This document shows, piece after piece, positions 9,059 to 16,775 of a stretch of 33,179 nucleotides of DNA. Under the pieces are notes generated by a model, which saw nothing but the letters and a program-made list of their open reading frames with translations, had not been told where the DNA came from and made no database searches. Source of the DNA: Candidatus Phocaeicola faecipullorum. Lineage in GTDB: Bacteria > Bacteroidota > Bacteroidia > Bacteroidales > Bacteroidaceae. The stretch covers positions 1 to 33,179 of the forward strand of contig JAHLFB010000020.1 of NCBI GenBank assembly GCA_018884025.1. The letters run 5' to 3'. The stretch's first letter is position 1. Every line of letters starts with the position of its first letter. Made by a program: the position numbers and the translations under genes.

Positions 9059-9574
9059 TCAATCTTCTTTAATAATATCCAATGTCATAACCACCTGATT
9101 GGCGTTTACAGAGTCTCCCTCTTTCACAAGAATATCCTTAACCACACAAGGAGCACTAACCTTATAGTTACTTTGCATCTTCATGGCTTCTATAACCACA
9201 ACGATATCACCGCTTTCAAGTCTGTCACCAACAGAAACCGGAATACTTACAATCTTTCCCGGCATTGGCGATACAATCTTGTCCTGCTGTTTTTCTTCAG
9301 CACCCTTACGCATTCTCAGATATTTTGCCTGAGAGTCTATAATATCAATATTATATGACTGATAATGCGCATTTACAGTATAACTTTTTCCGCCTTCGTT
9401 ACGGATAAGTTCTGTATTATACGATTTACCGTCATGTATTATTGAACAGCTACCGTTTTCCGCCATTACGATATCCACATCGTATGGCACTCCGTCGATG
9501 GTTAATTGTACTTTATTACCATCTTTGCTGACCAATGAAACATCAGCTATTCTGTTTCCTATATGTATTTCCAT
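9059..9574 (-). CDS. Biotin carboxyl carrier protein
   Basis: A 171-residue carrier subunit. The C-terminal biotinyl/lipoyl domain begins about residue 99 (VSPMPGKIVSI) and carries the canonical EAMKM motif, so Lys132 should be biotinylated by biotin ligase. The N-terminal 90 residues form a separate beta-rich region, as in carrier subunits of Bacteroidetes propionyl-CoA carboxylase or decarboxylase. A charged linker (RKGAEEKQQDK) joins the two. It sits between the biotin carboxylase and the carboxyltransferase, 2 bp ahead of the latter, so translation of the two is probably coupled. Its 99-bp upstream spacer is filled by octamer repeats able to fold. Confidence 0.93.
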   Translation of the reverse strand: MEIHIGNRIADVSLVSKDGNKVQLTIDGVPYDVDIVMAENGSCSIIHDGKSYNTELIRNEGGKSYTVNAHYQSYNIDIIDSQAKYLRMRKGAEEKQQDKIVSPMPGKIVSIPVSVGDRLESGDIVVVIEAMKMQSNYKVSAPCVVKDILVKEGDSVNANQVVMTLDIIKED

Positions 9575-9580
9575 TGTTTT

Positions 9581-9680
9581 GAGTTTTTGAGTTTGTTAGT
9601 TTATAAGTTTATTGATTATAAGAATATCTGTTTGTAAGCCTATACCTGCTTACAAACTTAAAAACTTACAAACTTATATT
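9581..9680. repeat. Facing arrays of 8-bp repeats in the carboxylase operon spacer
   Basis: Between the biotin carboxylase and the biotin carrier there are two opposed tandem arrays. At 9581-9612 four octamers of the form GAGTTTTT, GAGTTTGT, TAGTTTAT, AAGTTTAT follow each other. At 9649-9680 four octamers CTTACAAA, CTTAAAAA, CTTACAAA, CTTATATT run in the opposite sense and reach over the biotin carboxylase stop codon. The arrays are roughly complementary, and a perfect 10-bp hairpin (GTTTGTAAGC 9630-9639, GCTTACAAAC 9648-9657) forms part of the structure. It may affect processing or expression ratio inside the operon. Confidence 0.75.
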
Positions 9681-11185
9681 CTAAGTACTCCTTTCTGCAA
9701 TCCAAATTCTCTCCATCTGCTGATAGGACGGTTATCAGAAGAAGCGCCCTTGTTTTCTTCAAGGTTCATCAGATAATCAATGTAAGCAGCTATCATTGCG
9801 ATATTTTCTGTTTCCTCTTCTTTCTTGCCAGCCCATTCCTTCAACATTTCCTGATGTTTAGGAATAAACAATGTATTGTAATGTCCTTCCACAAAATCAG
9901 GCACGTTCATTATATGGCGCAAATAACCGATATTTGTTTTCAGACCTGTAATCTTGTATTCATACAACACTCTGCGCATACGTTCGATAGCAAATTCACG
10001 AGTTGTAGCCCATACAATAAGCTTTCCTATCATAGGGTCATAGTAAATAGGAATTTCATAACTTTCGTAAACGTAACTGTCTATACGTACACCAATACCA
10101 TTAGGTTCCATCAGTTGTCTGATGATACCAGGTGATGGCATAAAGTTATTATCTGTATCTTCCGCACAGATACGACATTCAATAGCATGTCCTCTCTGTT
10201 TCAAGTCTTCCTGTTTCAAATGCAAAGGCTCATTGTTTGCTATGCGCAACTGCTCCTTAACCAAGTCAACCCCTACCACCTCTTCTGTAATAGGATGCTC
10301 AACCTGAAGACGGGTATTCATTTCAAGGAAATAGAAATTACGGTTCTTGTCAACAAGAAACTCGATAGTACCTGCTCCCTTATAGTTAACAGCTTTGGCA
10401 GCTGCTACAGCAGCATTTCCCATTTTTTCGCGCAATTCAGGAGTTACAAACGGAGAAGGAGTTTCTTCTACCACTTTCTGGTTTCTTCGCTGTATTGAGC
10501 ACTCTCTTTCAAACAAGTGTATCGCATTGCCGTAATTGTCACCTAAAATCTGGAATTCTATATGATGAGGTTCTTCAACGAATTTTTCAAGATAAACCGT
10601 ATCGTCACCAAAAGATGACATTGACTCCGAACGGGCTGTATTATAAGCTTCTTCAACTTCAGCCTCACTGTGTATAAGGCGCATACCCTTACCGCCGCCA
10701 CCCATTGAAGCTTTAAGCATAACAGGATATCCTATTTCATTGCATATCCTCTTTGCTTCATCTACATTCTGCAAAGGTTTTTCCGTTCCTGGTACAACAG
10801 GAACTCCGGCAGCAATCATATGTTTTCTTGCCGAAATCTTATCTCCCATCGCATCCATAGTTTCAGGGTCAGGACCTATGAAAATGATTCCTTCTTCCTT
10901 ACACCTGCGGGCAAACTCAGAGTTCTCTGAAAGAAAACCATACCCAGGATGAATAGCATCTGCACCATGACGCTTGGCTGCCTCAATGATTTTGTCAATA
11001 TTCAAATAACTCTCACGAGATGCAGCAGGACCTATGAAACAAGCTTCATCTGCATATAATACGTGGCGGGCAACCCTGTCGGCTTCCGAAAAAACAGCTA
11101 CGGTCTTTATTCCCATCTCACGACAAGAACGCATTACACGCACTGCTATCTCTCCACGATTAGCTATTAATACTTTCTGTATCAT
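9674..11185 (-). CDS. accC: Biotin carboxylase subunit of an acyl-CoA (acetyl/propionyl-CoA) carboxylase
   Basis: A 503-residue ATP-dependent enzyme that carboxylates biotin on the carrier protein. It opens with KVLIANRGEIAVRVMRSC and HPGYGFLSEN, the hallmark of biotin carboxylases. The ATP-grasp glycine loop MGGGGKGM is at 161-168, and EFLVDKNRNFYFLEMNTR and LQVEHPITEEVVGVDLV carry the metal- and ATP-binding residues. The last 50 residues extend beyond E. coli AccC, as usual in the Bacteroidetes version, which is also labelled pyruvate or propionyl-CoA carboxylase subunit A. It is the first gene of a three-gene operon. A good -7 box lies at 11254-11261, and the short hairpin TGCCGCTACGGCA (11222-11234) lies in the leader. 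The gene symbol is used in the generic sense because the acyl-CoA is unknown. Confidence 0.92.
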   Translation of the reverse strand: MIQKVLIANRGEIAVRVMRSCREMGIKTVAVFSEADRVARHVLYADEACFIGPAASRESYLNIDKIIEAAKRHGADAIHPGYGFLSENSEFARRCKEEGIIFIGPDPETMDAMGDKISARKHMIAAGVPVVPGTEKPLQNVDEAKRICNEIGYPVMLKASMGGGGKGMRLIHSEAEVEEAYNTARSESMSSFGDDTVYLEKFVEEPHHIEFQILGDNYGNAIHLFERECSIQRRNQKVVEETPSPFVTPELREKMGNAAVAAAKAVNYKGAGTIEFLVDKNRNFYFLEMNTRLQVEHPITEEVVGVDLVKEQLRIANNEPLHLKQEDLKQRGHAIECRICAEDTDNNFMPSPGIIRQLMEPNGIGVRIDSYVYESYEIPIYYDPMIGKLIVWATTREFAIERMRRVLYEYKITGLKTNIGYLRHIMNVPDFVEGHYNTLFIPKHQEMLKEWAGKKEEETENIAMIAAYIDYLMNLEENKGASSDNRPISRWREFGLQKGVLRI

Positions 11186-11253
11186 GCTCTATTTTTTTGG
11201 TTTATAATCTTTTATCAAGTATGCCGCTACGGCACATAAAAACGAATTCTGTG

Positions 11254-11261
11254 CAAAAGTA
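11254..11261 (-). promoter_or_regulatory. -7 box of the carboxylase operon
   Basis: The minus strand reads TACTTTTG, an exact TAnnTTTG match, about 69 bp before the ATG at 11185. The expected TTTG about 20 bp upstream is not clear. Confidence 0.55.
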
Positions 11262-11388
11262 TTAAAAGTATTGTAAACATATGCTCAATAACATGTTTTT
11301 AAAGTCCAAACACGTCTGTATTTCATTTTTTTTAACAAGCCTGACATAATTCAAGCTCAAATGATATATAGAAATAGCAAAATAAGAA

Positions 11389-11458
11389 AAAATCCGAACA
11401 ACAATAACAATATGTATCCATGGCTGGTTGATACAATATATTATTGTTATCCGGATTT
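11389..11458 (-). terminator. Terminator downstream of phosphoesterase 1
   Basis: Long imperfect inverted repeat just after the stop at 11475 on the minus strand. The ends AAATCCG / CGGATTT and the inner AATAACAATAT / ATATTATTGTT pair, with a few bulges. The distal side on that strand is T-rich. Confidence 0.65.
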
Positions 11459-11474
11459 GACCTATACTGTAATA

Positions 11475-12422
11475 TTATTTTTTACGAGTAACCGTATAAA
11501 TCACTTTTCCTTCTTTATTAATCATATGCAGGTTAAGTTCTTTCTTATCTACAGATATCAAAGAAAATCCTGTTTCACCACTACAGAACTTGGTTCCGTC
11601 AACAGGTTTTACCTTACGGCTGAGCGAACCTGATGTATTCACTACATAATCAATATTACTGTCAGCCTTACGTATATGCTGGAAATTGTGAATATGCCCG
11701 CATAAATACATATCCACGTTTTTGTGTTTGCGTAAAATCGAGTCAAGCCTTTTCTGCATGTCAAGTCTTTCTGAATCATCTTTTCCGGTCTCGGCATATA
11801 TAGGATGATGTCCTACTACAAGCACCCAGTCTTCTTTTGCCGCCGTCAAGACGGAATCAATCCATGCCAATTGCTTGTTCATATCTTGTTTGCAAGCATC
11901 GGGATATTTCTCAGTATCTTCACGATATTTGTCAAGAAGAGGAGCTGTGTCCACCATTACGAAACGTACAGTGACACCATCATTTTCCATAGCAAAAGTA
12001 TAATATCTGTCAGGTACATTCCATCTTGCACTTACAGCACTGTAATCGATTACAGCCTGAGTGTTTCCACGATACTCATGATTACCAAGAATTGCATACC
12101 ATGGAATCATCAGCTCAGGATGACTATATATAAGTTCATAGTTTGTCATCCACAGAGGGTCATTCACGCTGCGCACTCCTTCAAAATGGTGCACGTCGCC
12201 TGCAGCAATCACACATTCAATATCCACGTTTTCCGCCATATTGCCCATCAGTTCGGCAATAGGTTTCTGGTCATAATATCCGTTTCGGCCAAGGTCATTG
12301 GCAAGATAGAAATTCAATGGCTTTTCCAGAGTCTTCCAGCTTTCAGGTGTTTGTGCAAAAGAAACTGTAACGACAAACAAAGCCATAAATAGCGTAATAA
12401 AGTTCTTTCTTAATGAGTTCAT
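11475..12422 (-). CDS. Secreted calcineurin-like metallophosphoesterase, purple-acid-phosphatase-like
   Basis: A 315-residue protein with a signal peptide (residues 1-23, ending SFAQ). Metal-binding motifs appear in the order of the calcineurin superfamily: ANDLG (Asp43), AAGDVHHFEGV (Asp76), LGNHE (Asn114, His115), VVGHHPIY and LCGHIHNFQH. The spacing and the GD...FxGV segment resemble purple acid phosphatases of the ACP5 kind. Where those enzymes have the iron-binding tyrosine (GDNFYFTGV in mammalian ACP5), this protein has His79, so its metal content may differ. It should hydrolyse phosphate esters in the periplasm or at the surface. It lies downstream of the TonB receptor, but a strong terminator and a weak -7 box separate them, so it may be transcribed on its own. 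Confidence 0.87.
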   Translation of the reverse strand: MNSLRKNFITLFMALFVVTVSFAQTPESWKTLEKPLNFYLANDLGRNGYYDQKPIAELMGNMAENVDIECVIAAGDVHHFEGVRSVNDPLWMTNYELIYSHPELMIPWYAILGNHEYRGNTQAVIDYSAVSARWNVPDRYYTFAMENDGVTVRFVMVDTAPLLDKYREDTEKYPDACKQDMNKQLAWIDSVLTAAKEDWVLVVGHHPIYAETGKDDSERLDMQKRLDSILRKHKNVDMYLCGHIHNFQHIRKADSNIDYVVNTSGSLSRKVKPVDGTKFCSGETGFSLISVDKKELNLHMINKEGKVIYTVTRKK

Positions 12423-12458
12423 GATGTTGTAAATTATTTAATGATTATTTTACTTGTG

Positions 12459-12466
12459 CAAAGTAA
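12459..12466 (-). promoter_or_regulatory. Possible -7 box for phosphoesterase 1
   Basis: The minus strand reads TTACTTTG, one base off TAnnTTTG, lying just after the upstream terminator and about 37 bp before the ATG at 12422. No -33 box is convincing. Confidence 0.3.
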
Positions 12467-12479
12467 CGACACAAAGCTG

Positions 12480-12526
12480 AAAAGATTCTGAATTATCTTT
12501 ATATAACAGACAAATCAGAATCTTTT
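12480..12526 (-). terminator. Terminator of the TonB receptor gene
   Basis: Perfect 12-bp inverted repeat (AAAAGATTCTGA at 12480-12491, TCAGAATCTTTT at 12515-12526), 30 bp after the receptor stop codon on the minus strand and ending in a T-run. Confidence 0.8.
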
Positions 12527-12555
12527 TCTAATATATTTATACTAACACCTATTTA

Positions 12556-15339
12556 TCAGAAACTGATTTTCACACCGGCATTAGCTCTGACTCCATAATA
12601 TTCTGCCTGCATAGTGCGGTCCTTAGTACCTTGATAATAACGTAACGGTTGGTTAAGAAGGTTTGTAGCTTCTGCATAAACAGTACATTTCACTTTCTTG
12701 CCGAATGTATAACTTGCATTTACATCCATGTAGTTTACAGAATCATAATATCTGTCAAGGTCTGCATGTTCTCCCATTTCATCTATGAAATCTGAAGCAT
12801 AGTTATAAGACAATCTTACGTTAAATCCTTTCTTTTCGAAATAAAGAGAAGCATTTGCTGTATGCTCAGGAGATCCAGGAAGTCTTAAATCCTTCTCATT
12901 TTCACGTCCTTCGAAATTGAAGTTTTTAACATTTGTGTAAGTGTAAGTATAGTTACCATAGAAACCAATGCATTTCAATGCCGGAGCTATGAAACCAAAG
13001 TCACGCTGGAAACCAACTTCTACACCGAGAAGATCTGCATCACCAGCATTTACTGATTTTGTTATTTTCTTGAAATCCACACCAGAATATCCTGCAAATT
13101 CACCACTTGTACGCTGGTCAACTATAAAATCGTCTATTCTCTTATAGAAAATACCTCCGGAAACAAGTCCTATGCTTTTAAAATAATAATCGGCACTCAA
13201 ATCGAAGTTATAAGATAAAGTTGGAGTCAAATCAGGATTACCTATATAAATCTCATTTTCAGCCAAGTTTATATTTGTACTTGGCACAAGTGCTGAATAT
13301 TTAGGTCTTGCAAGAGTTTCAGTAAATGAAGCACGTACTTTGAAATCATCGTTTACATTAAATTTATAAAGAACACTTGGAAGTATATTTATATAATTGT
13401 TCTTACGTTCTCCAGTTGGATCCAAAGTTTCATTTTCATCTGCATCTACATTCCAGTTGAAACCACTATAAGTAAGATTTGTTGCTTCCAGACGTGCACC
13501 AAGCACCAACTGATGACGTTTTCCGAAATTCTGGTCAAAACGCAAGTAACCTGAAGTCACTCTTTCTGTTGCGTCGAAGTTTCCTGACGATTCTTCCAGA
13601 ACACGTTCTCCCTCCATATCAGAGAAATTCATGTTTCCCAAATATTCTTTCGTAACGAAATCTGTTGACTGATACTGTGATCCTGGCATATATCCATCGC
13701 GTACCTGCGTGCTAAGGTGACTCATATATTCAGTTCCGAATTTTTCTTCGTATGCGTCACAATAGTCGTAAACTACAATATCCTTATGTTTGTTCTTGCT
13801 GACATGCTTTGCACCGAATTTCAGTTTGTTGCTGTAATAGCCTAAAGCCAAAGGCAATTCAAAATTCAGTTTAAACTTAGCGTCTGTTTCATATATTTCC
13901 TGATTTGAATTTGTCAGTTCGTCCAATCCCCAGTCTCCGGTATTAGGATTAACCATAGTTGAGATATAAGGGAAACGCTGACCGGCATCAACAACATCAA
14001 GAGCTATATCTTTTTGTTTAATGGTGAAATATCTTTCTTCAGGACGATCTTCGCTTGCACGAGAGTAAGACGCACCCCAATCCATCTTCAAATTACCAAA
14101 CAAGTGTTCACCACCTAAAGCCAAGTCCATTGTCTGCTGCAATTCGAGACGGGCATTTCTGTTGTCAGAAGAACCACCTTTAGTCTGAATTTCTACTTTA
14201 GCTTCGCCATCTGCTGCGGCATCAAGATCTTTATATGAGATACGATAACGGTTTTCCCAGTCGTGACGACGGTTATAGATTCCCTTGAAAGTAAGTTTGT
14301 GGTTAGGATTTATATCATAATCCAAAGACAATGAATAACTCTGACGCTGACGTGTTACATAATACTGACGAGTTTCAGCGTCTGTAATGAAAACTTCTCC
14401 TGTATCTTCATCTCTGTCATATTCAAACTCCACATCGTCCGAACCTATAGGAGCATTCTGATATGAAAGAGCTACCATCATACCGAGTTTATCGTTGAAG
14501 AAACGGTCGCCATAAGTAAATCCGGCATTAACCTGTGCTTTCTGGCTTACTACATTATAACCACTACCAAGAGTAGCATTTATAACACGTTTGAACGGAG
14601 TACTTTTTGTAACAAGATTAATAGAACCACCGATAGCATCTCCATCCATATCTGCAGTAACCACCTTGTTTACTTCAATAGTCTGAACCATATCAGAAGG
14701 AATAAGGTCGAGCTGTACGTTACGTATATCACCTTCTGCCGAAGGAATTCTATTACCATTAATTGTTACAGAACTTAAATCAGCCGATGTACCGCGAACC
14801 TGTCCGAAACGTGCTTCACCCTGGTCATACTGAACATTGATACCACTGATACGTTTCAAAGCATCACCGATGTTTGAATCCGGGAACTTACCGACCTGGT
14901 CGGCTGAAACGACATTTACAATACCCATTTCGTTTTTCTGCGAGTTCAAAGCACGACGCTGTCCCTGAAAAGCACCGCCAACGATTACTTCCTGCAATTC
15001 AACACCTTCATTAAGTACAATATTCTTCTCTACAGTTTTACCGCCTGAGATTTTGATTTTCATTTCAATCGGACTATAACCTACGTATGTCACTTTAACC
15101 TTGTATTCACCCGGTTTTAGGTTAGGAAGAATATAGAAACCGTCAATATCACTGACTACACCGGTGTGTAAATCTTCTATAAATATAGAAGCTCCCGGCA
15201 GTGTGTGATTCTCAGTATCTACCACACGTCCTCTTACAATACCCATTTCTGCAAGCTCTGTGTCGTCTGCAGCGAAAACATTTGCACTAAGTGCTGTTGC
15301 AGCCAAGACGCATGCAACACTTTTAAAAACCTTTTTCAT
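12556..15339 (-). CDS. TonB-dependent outer-membrane receptor with N-terminal carboxypeptidase-like domain
   Basis: A 927-residue outer-membrane transporter driven by TonB-ExbBD. After a signal peptide (residues 1-23, ending VFA) comes a carboxypeptidase-regulatory-like domain (about 34-115: GRVVDTENHTLPGASIFIED, DIDGFYILPNLKPGEY). The plug follows (VVSADQVGKFPDSNIGDALK, GQVRGTSADLSSVTINGNRI, IEVNKVVTADMDGDAIGG), then a long beta-barrel ending in phenylalanine (AGVKISF). The plug resembles the Caulobacter/Xanthomonas-type receptors (TIGR01782-like) rather than SusC, and no SusD gene is next to it. Two secreted phosphoesterases flank it, so a phosphorylated compound or a phosphoester breakdown product is a reasonable guess for the ligand. 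A partial -7 box (GACCTTTG on the minus strand, 15368-15375) precedes the start. Confidence 0.9.
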   Translation of the reverse strand: MKKVFKSVACVLAATALSANVFAADDTELAEMGIVRGRVVDTENHTLPGASIFIEDLHTGVVSDIDGFYILPNLKPGEYKVKVTYVGYSPIEMKIKISGGKTVEKNIVLNEGVELQEVIVGGAFQGQRRALNSQKNEMGIVNVVSADQVGKFPDSNIGDALKRISGINVQYDQGEARFGQVRGTSADLSSVTINGNRIPSAEGDIRNVQLDLIPSDMVQTIEVNKVVTADMDGDAIGGSINLVTKSTPFKRVINATLGSGYNVVSQKAQVNAGFTYGDRFFNDKLGMMVALSYQNAPIGSDDVEFEYDRDEDTGEVFITDAETRQYYVTRQRQSYSLSLDYDINPNHKLTFKGIYNRRHDWENRYRISYKDLDAAADGEAKVEIQTKGGSSDNRNARLELQQTMDLALGGEHLFGNLKMDWGASYSRASEDRPEERYFTIKQKDIALDVVDAGQRFPYISTMVNPNTGDWGLDELTNSNQEIYETDAKFKLNFELPLALGYYSNKLKFGAKHVSKNKHKDIVVYDYCDAYEEKFGTEYMSHLSTQVRDGYMPGSQYQSTDFVTKEYLGNMNFSDMEGERVLEESSGNFDATERVTSGYLRFDQNFGKRHQLVLGARLEATNLTYSGFNWNVDADENETLDPTGERKNNYINILPSVLYKFNVNDDFKVRASFTETLARPKYSALVPSTNINLAENEIYIGNPDLTPTLSYNFDLSADYYFKSIGLVSGGIFYKRIDDFIVDQRTSGEFAGYSGVDFKKITKSVNAGDADLLGVEVGFQRDFGFIAPALKCIGFYGNYTYTYTNVKNFNFEGRENEKDLRLPGSPEHTANASLYFEKKGFNVRLSYNYASDFIDEMGEHADLDRYYDSVNYMDVNASYTFGKKVKCTVYAEATNLLNQPLRYYQGTKDRTMQAEYYGVRANAGVKISF

Positions 15340-15367
15340 ACCTTTATTAAAAAAACTTTTTCTGGTG

Positions 15368-15375
15368 CAAAGGTC
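15368..15375 (-). promoter_or_regulatory. Possible -7 box before the TonB receptor gene
   Basis: The minus strand reads GACCTTTG, keeping the nnTTTG half of the consensus but not the leading T. It lies about 29 bp before the ATG. The receptor could alternatively be read from the phosphoesterase 2 promoter, since no terminator separates them. Confidence 0.3.
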
Positions 15376-15453
15376 TCAATAAGCGGTTACATATTCATTT
15401 CGCAGATTTTAAGAATTCAAAACAAAAATATTGCAAAAACATTACAGTAAAAA

Positions 15454-16554
15454 CTATTTATAACTTATCGTTTTCACTTCTCCCCAAGTTATTGAAGTGA
15501 AACCATTCTTATTCCACAAACATTCTCTCACCGTAATAATCTTATTATCAGTATCAATACATACAACCTGATAAGATAACAGGTTTTCATCCTTGGAAGA
15601 ATACTCCCCTTTCATAGGTGAATCCACTCTGAATACAGGCAGAGAAACAGCCCCATTGACACCCTTCCATTCATAGAATTCATTGTAATTGCAGTCACCA
15701 TGAAAATATGCCTTGATCTGTGGATGTGCCTCTACGAAACGTTCAAGACTACTCCAATTACCCTCAGGCAATTTGTTAATATTATCAACAGAACAAGTAT
15801 CACTCAACAGATTTTCAAACTTGTCATCCGCATTTATATTATAAGGATAGTTAGGATTGGTATAATGTTTTGCATCAGCCTCAACAGGGTCGTGAGTGAA
15901 TATTATAACAGGCGAAACAGGATCTTCCGTCATGACACTGTCCATCCACATACTCATATTGCTATCGGGCCACATACCTATGAACATAAATCTGAGGCTA
16001 TCCCTGACAAAGGAATAGCGGACACGATGTGAGGAATAATCAAATTCTTTAATTTCACTATGTCCGTACATCGGCATATTATGATTGAATATTCCTACCG
16101 CACTTGCATCATCACGCTCAGGCGAAAGTTTCTTCGTGTATCCTATAGCATTTGATATGTCATGATTTCCGGGAACGACATAAACAGGATAATCCAAAGC
16201 ATCTATCCAGTCCTTTTTAAATTGATTCCACGATTCAGATGCTGTCCATGCTCCTTTCTGCATTCTGTTTGATATATCTCCCGTACAAATAAGGAAATCC
16301 GGCTTCCCGAATACAGTTCCTGCTCCGGCTCCTCCGTCCGACGGCAGTGATGAAGAATAAAGCAACGTAAACGATTTCAGCATCTCGTCCACCACCTTAT
16401 ATGTCTCACATTCCTTTCCTCTAAAATTTCTCTTTATTCCATAATGAAGGTCCGAACAATATATAAACCGTATCTCTTCAGCATCTAAAGTTAATACATT
16501 GATAAAATTGAATATCAGAAATAGAAAAAGCGAAATAAAACGAATAGTTCTCAT
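15454..16554 (-). CDS. Secreted calcineurin-like metallophosphoesterase 2
   Basis: A 366-residue protein with an N-terminal hydrophobic segment (residues 5-22) acting as signal peptide. Metal-site motifs are CSDLHYG (Asp35, His37), CTGDISN (Asp93), VPGNHDIS (Asn130, His131) and FTHDPVEA. The final motif reads YFHGDCNYNEFYEW rather than the usual GHxH, a form I associate with a Bacteroidetes subfamily. It is clearly distinct from phosphoesterase 1. A -7 box lies at 16602-16609. Only 114 bp separate it from the TonB receptor and I see no terminator between them, so co-transcription is likely. Substrate unknown; the superfamily includes acid phosphatases, nucleotidases and phosphodiesterases. 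Confidence 0.83.
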   Translation of the reverse strand: MRTIRFISLFLFLIFNFINVLTLDAEEIRFIYCSDLHYGIKRNFRGKECETYKVVDEMLKSFTLLYSSSLPSDGGAGAGTVFGKPDFLICTGDISNRMQKGAWTASESWNQFKKDWIDALDYPVYVVPGNHDISNAIGYTKKLSPERDDASAVGIFNHNMPMYGHSEIKEFDYSSHRVRYSFVRDSLRFMFIGMWPDSNMSMWMDSVMTEDPVSPVIIFTHDPVEADAKHYTNPNYPYNINADDKFENLLSDTCSVDNINKLPEGNWSSLERFVEAHPQIKAYFHGDCNYNEFYEWKGVNGAVSLPVFRVDSPMKGEYSSKDENLLSYQVVCIDTDNKIITVRECLWNKNGFTSITWGEVKTISYK

Positions 16555-16601
16555 TTGTTACAGCTACATTTTAATGTTTATAACTTATCAATATTTATCC
16601 G

Positions 16602-16609
16602 CAAAAATA
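16602..16609 (-). promoter_or_regulatory. -7 box of phosphoesterase 2
   Basis: The minus strand reads TATTTTTG, an exact TAnnTTTG match, about 48 bp before the ATG at 16554. No clean -33 box is seen. Confidence 0.45.
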
Positions 16610-16711
16610 AAGTAATTGACAAATTATAAATACCATAAGGTAATAATAAACTTAACCGGAAACAAATGATGTCATACGTTTGTAACTAAAATGAAAAGAA
16701 AACTAAAAGCC

Positions 16712-16766
16712 AAGTTTAAGAACTATTTAAATACTATTTAAATACCGTTTAAACAGTATTTAAACA
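16712..16766 (-). terminator. Tandem 11-bp TTTAAA palindrome array, probable terminator of the aminotransferase operon
   Basis: Four 11-bp units follow each other from 16723 to 16766: CTATTTAAATA twice, then CCGTTTAAACA and GTATTTAAACA. A degenerate fifth unit (AAGTTTAAGAA) precedes them. The TTTAAA centres fall exactly 11 bp apart. The segment 16734-16767 is also a near-palindrome (15 of 17 pairs) starting 8 bp after the stop codon at 16776, so it likely works as a terminator on the minus strand. It shares a 19-nt sequence with the terminator at 28656-28711. Confidence 0.65.
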
Positions 16767-16775
16767 GCTCTTAAT

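Noticed and set aside
9057-9062. TTG start two codons upstream of the carboxyltransferase ATG
   Set aside because: It would overlap the biotin-carrier stop codon, and ATG at 9056 is a standard coupled start.
8376-9098. 240-codon plus-strand frame
   Set aside because: Cysteine-, histidine- and threonine-rich shadow of the carboxyltransferase gene on the other strand.
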